DNA from: Atrichornis clamosus
Lineage: Eukaryota > Chordata > Aves > Passeriformes > Menuridae
Assembly (NCBI GenBank): GCA_013400975.1
Contig: WBMZ01000245.1
Location: 98,924-162,923 of the forward strand
Length of the DNA stretch: 64,000 bases
Reading direction: 5' to 3'
Made by a program: the position numbers and the translations under genes. Of this stretch, positions 62,405-64,000 are shown piece after piece. Each line of letters opens with the position of its first letter. Positions within the stretch are counted from its first letter, which is position 1. The notes beneath the pieces are model-generated. The model was not told the origin of the DNA. It searched no databases and saw nothing but the letters and a program-made list of their open reading frames with translations.

Positions 62405-62545
62405 ACAAAATATCCTGCAGATTAATCCTGTGGTGGCCCTGCATGACACCTGTAGTGTATGTGGGCATTAGGTCAAAATATTAGCTGGAGCTAATGATGG
62501 GCCCATTATAACCCTCCTTAGTGCTCATTACTTAGGGGACCTTTT
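62405..62545. promoter_or_regulatory. Homeodomain-motif-rich stretch, candidate enhancer
   Basis: Within about 140 bp lie TAATCC (62423-62428, the bicoid/OTX-type site), TAATGA (62492-62497), CCATTATA near 62501-62508 and CATTA (62526-62530). They sit in unique, balanced-composition sequence. Such short motifs are frequent by chance; the call rests on clustering only. Confidence 0.25.
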
Positions 62546-63982
62546 GAAGGTGCTCTGTATCATTCTCTGGCTGACAGGCTAGTCAGTGAAGGTTAGCAAC
62601 TCCCTCTGAAGTCCTGTTTCTCTGTTGCGGCTAACAACCTACTTGGGGTCATGGAAGGCACACATGGATTCTTCACCTAAATGACAGAAATCGTATAGGA
62701 AATAATTAACATCTGCATGTGGTACAAAGATTTCGAAGGAAAGTAAATTTACTGTTTTTCAAGGTTAATTTTTTTTTCTGAATTGAGCATAATCACCACA
62801 CCAATGAATCAACACTGTTAGCTTTGCACTCGAACCAGTGGAGACATGAGTGTGCATGATGTGTTCAGAAGCACAGTGGATGAATTCTGCACAGATGTTT
62901 GTGGTGAAGCCAAGGGGTTAAAATAATATTCCTGTAATCGTAGCTTATAATACTGATGAACAATAGAGTTCTTCACCAATAGCCCTGACAGGCTAGCCCA
63001 GTCAGAGCATCTTTACCATAGAATGGTCCTTCACCTTCTTTTAAGTCTCCATTGCAACCTCACTGCATTTCATTTTTATTCAGCTTTTCAGCTTTAACAA
63101 CCTACATTTGATCCACAATAAACTTAGTTTACTATATGTATAACCCAGAGGAATAAATATGCTTTTTCAACTTACTTTTCTATTTCTTGAATTTCTTACT
63201 ATGTAAGAAATAATAAATAGCTCTTCAAAACTTCTGTCTTATCTACCTGCCCCTGCAATGATTCTAATGCCAAAAAGCCCCAACATATTCAGGGTCTGGG
63301 CCTGCTATCTCTTACTCTGGAGTTTTGAATCGGACCTTGCCTTTCCCCAGCTGACATACCAATTCCTATCAGATGTCAAAACTAAGTTTAAAGCTGTTGT
63401 ATTTACTTTCCTTTAGGCCTTGTTTCTCACTGCATTTCACCCAAATTTCTGACTATTTGGTGAATTTGCATACATATTTATTCCAGTATGTTCTTTCAGT
63501 CCTTTGCAAAATGCAGAGATAAAATTATATTTACTTGTAATAGATGTTCTCCCTCCCTAAGTAAAAGACACCTTGGTGAAATTTATATTTGTATATTTTC
63601 CTCAAAGAGAAAGACATCTATTAGCATATGCATCTTTTTTCCTGGCTAACACCTACAAACAGACAGCAAGAGACATAAGCATGTTGAATTAGACACACTG
63701 TAGCTGTGAACAAGAAAGCATGAATAATAGTGCTGTGGAAATATTGTACCTCAAAGCCTGAATACTGTCCAGCAAAAAAAACCCGCAACACAAACTATGG
63801 AGCTGAAGATAACCATATGGTACTGCTGCATATTCAACTATTTCTCAAAATGCAGATTTGCAGATTTACAGATTTCTCCAAAATGTGCATTGGAATCTCC
63901 AAAACAGTAATCTTTTTATTTGTGCTTGAGCACAATGTGAGCTTTGAAAATATAAAAGCAGTACTTCAAGACAAATTTGAAA

Positions 63983-64000
63983 AGGAAGGAAGGAAGGAAG
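63983..64000 (+). repeat. (GGAA)n microsatellite cut by the window edge
   Basis: Repeated GGAA units run to the last base; true length is not visible. Confidence 0.85.

Larger units (their letters stand above)
58496..64000. other. Non-coding, AT-rich
   Basis: No gene recognised. The stretch contains microsatellites at 60581-60595, 62040-62112 and 63983-64000, a 20-bp tandem duplication at 61601-61639 and a possible conserved element at 62405-62545. Confidence 0.65.

Overview
The window looks like avian nuclear DNA, most likely from a perching bird (Passeriformes). It carries two 5'-truncated CR1 LINEs with their characteristic 3' ends. Inside one of them is a short SINE whose head is a tRNA-Ile and whose tail resembles a CR1 3' end. 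SINEs of this design are known to me from passerines (zebra finch TguSINE1 type); this comes from memory and was not searched. Low repeat content, AT-rich sequence and few CpGs fit a bird macrochromosome. I could not recognise any host gene, exon, rRNA, functional tRNA or CRISPR array. The open frames longer than 60 codons are short and unrelated to families I know, except those inside retroelement copies. The window is best described as a gene desert or part of one or more large introns.

Layout. 1-6995: AT-rich non-coding. 6996-7946: plus-strand CR1 fragment interrupted at 7019-7152 by the minus-strand tRNA-Ile SINE. 8300-8366: a faint palindromic MITE-like relic. 10327-10794: the longest open frame outside transposons, with a CTCF-like motif in it. 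13556-14010: a CpG-enriched block with a second CTCF-like motif. 14799-14820 and 24100-24146: perfect inverted repeats. 25393-26129: a second CR1 on the minus strand. 34903-34965: a tRNA-like relic. 36279-36330: a small local duplication. 44927-44993: a second palindromic relic. 45642-46165: the strongest CpG-rich block, a good candidate distal regulatory element. 48400-48579: a probable hAT-type relic. 53401-53966: a GC-rich block with no CpG at all. 54164-54352: a third CpG-rich block. 58200-58495: decayed minus-strand coding sequence resembling the Gag of Ty3/Gypsy-type retroelements. 62405-62545: a homeodomain-motif-rich stretch. The window ends in a GGAA microsatellite.

There is no operon or pathway here. 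What can be read is a record of layered transposition: an old Gag-like relic, hAT/MITE relics, CR1 copies, and a SINE that landed in a CR1. Alongside it are a few blocks whose CpG content and motifs suggest regulatory function. No novel coding system was found. The most worthwhile leads are the Gag-like relic, the nested SINE and the CpG-rich block at 45.6-46.2 kb.
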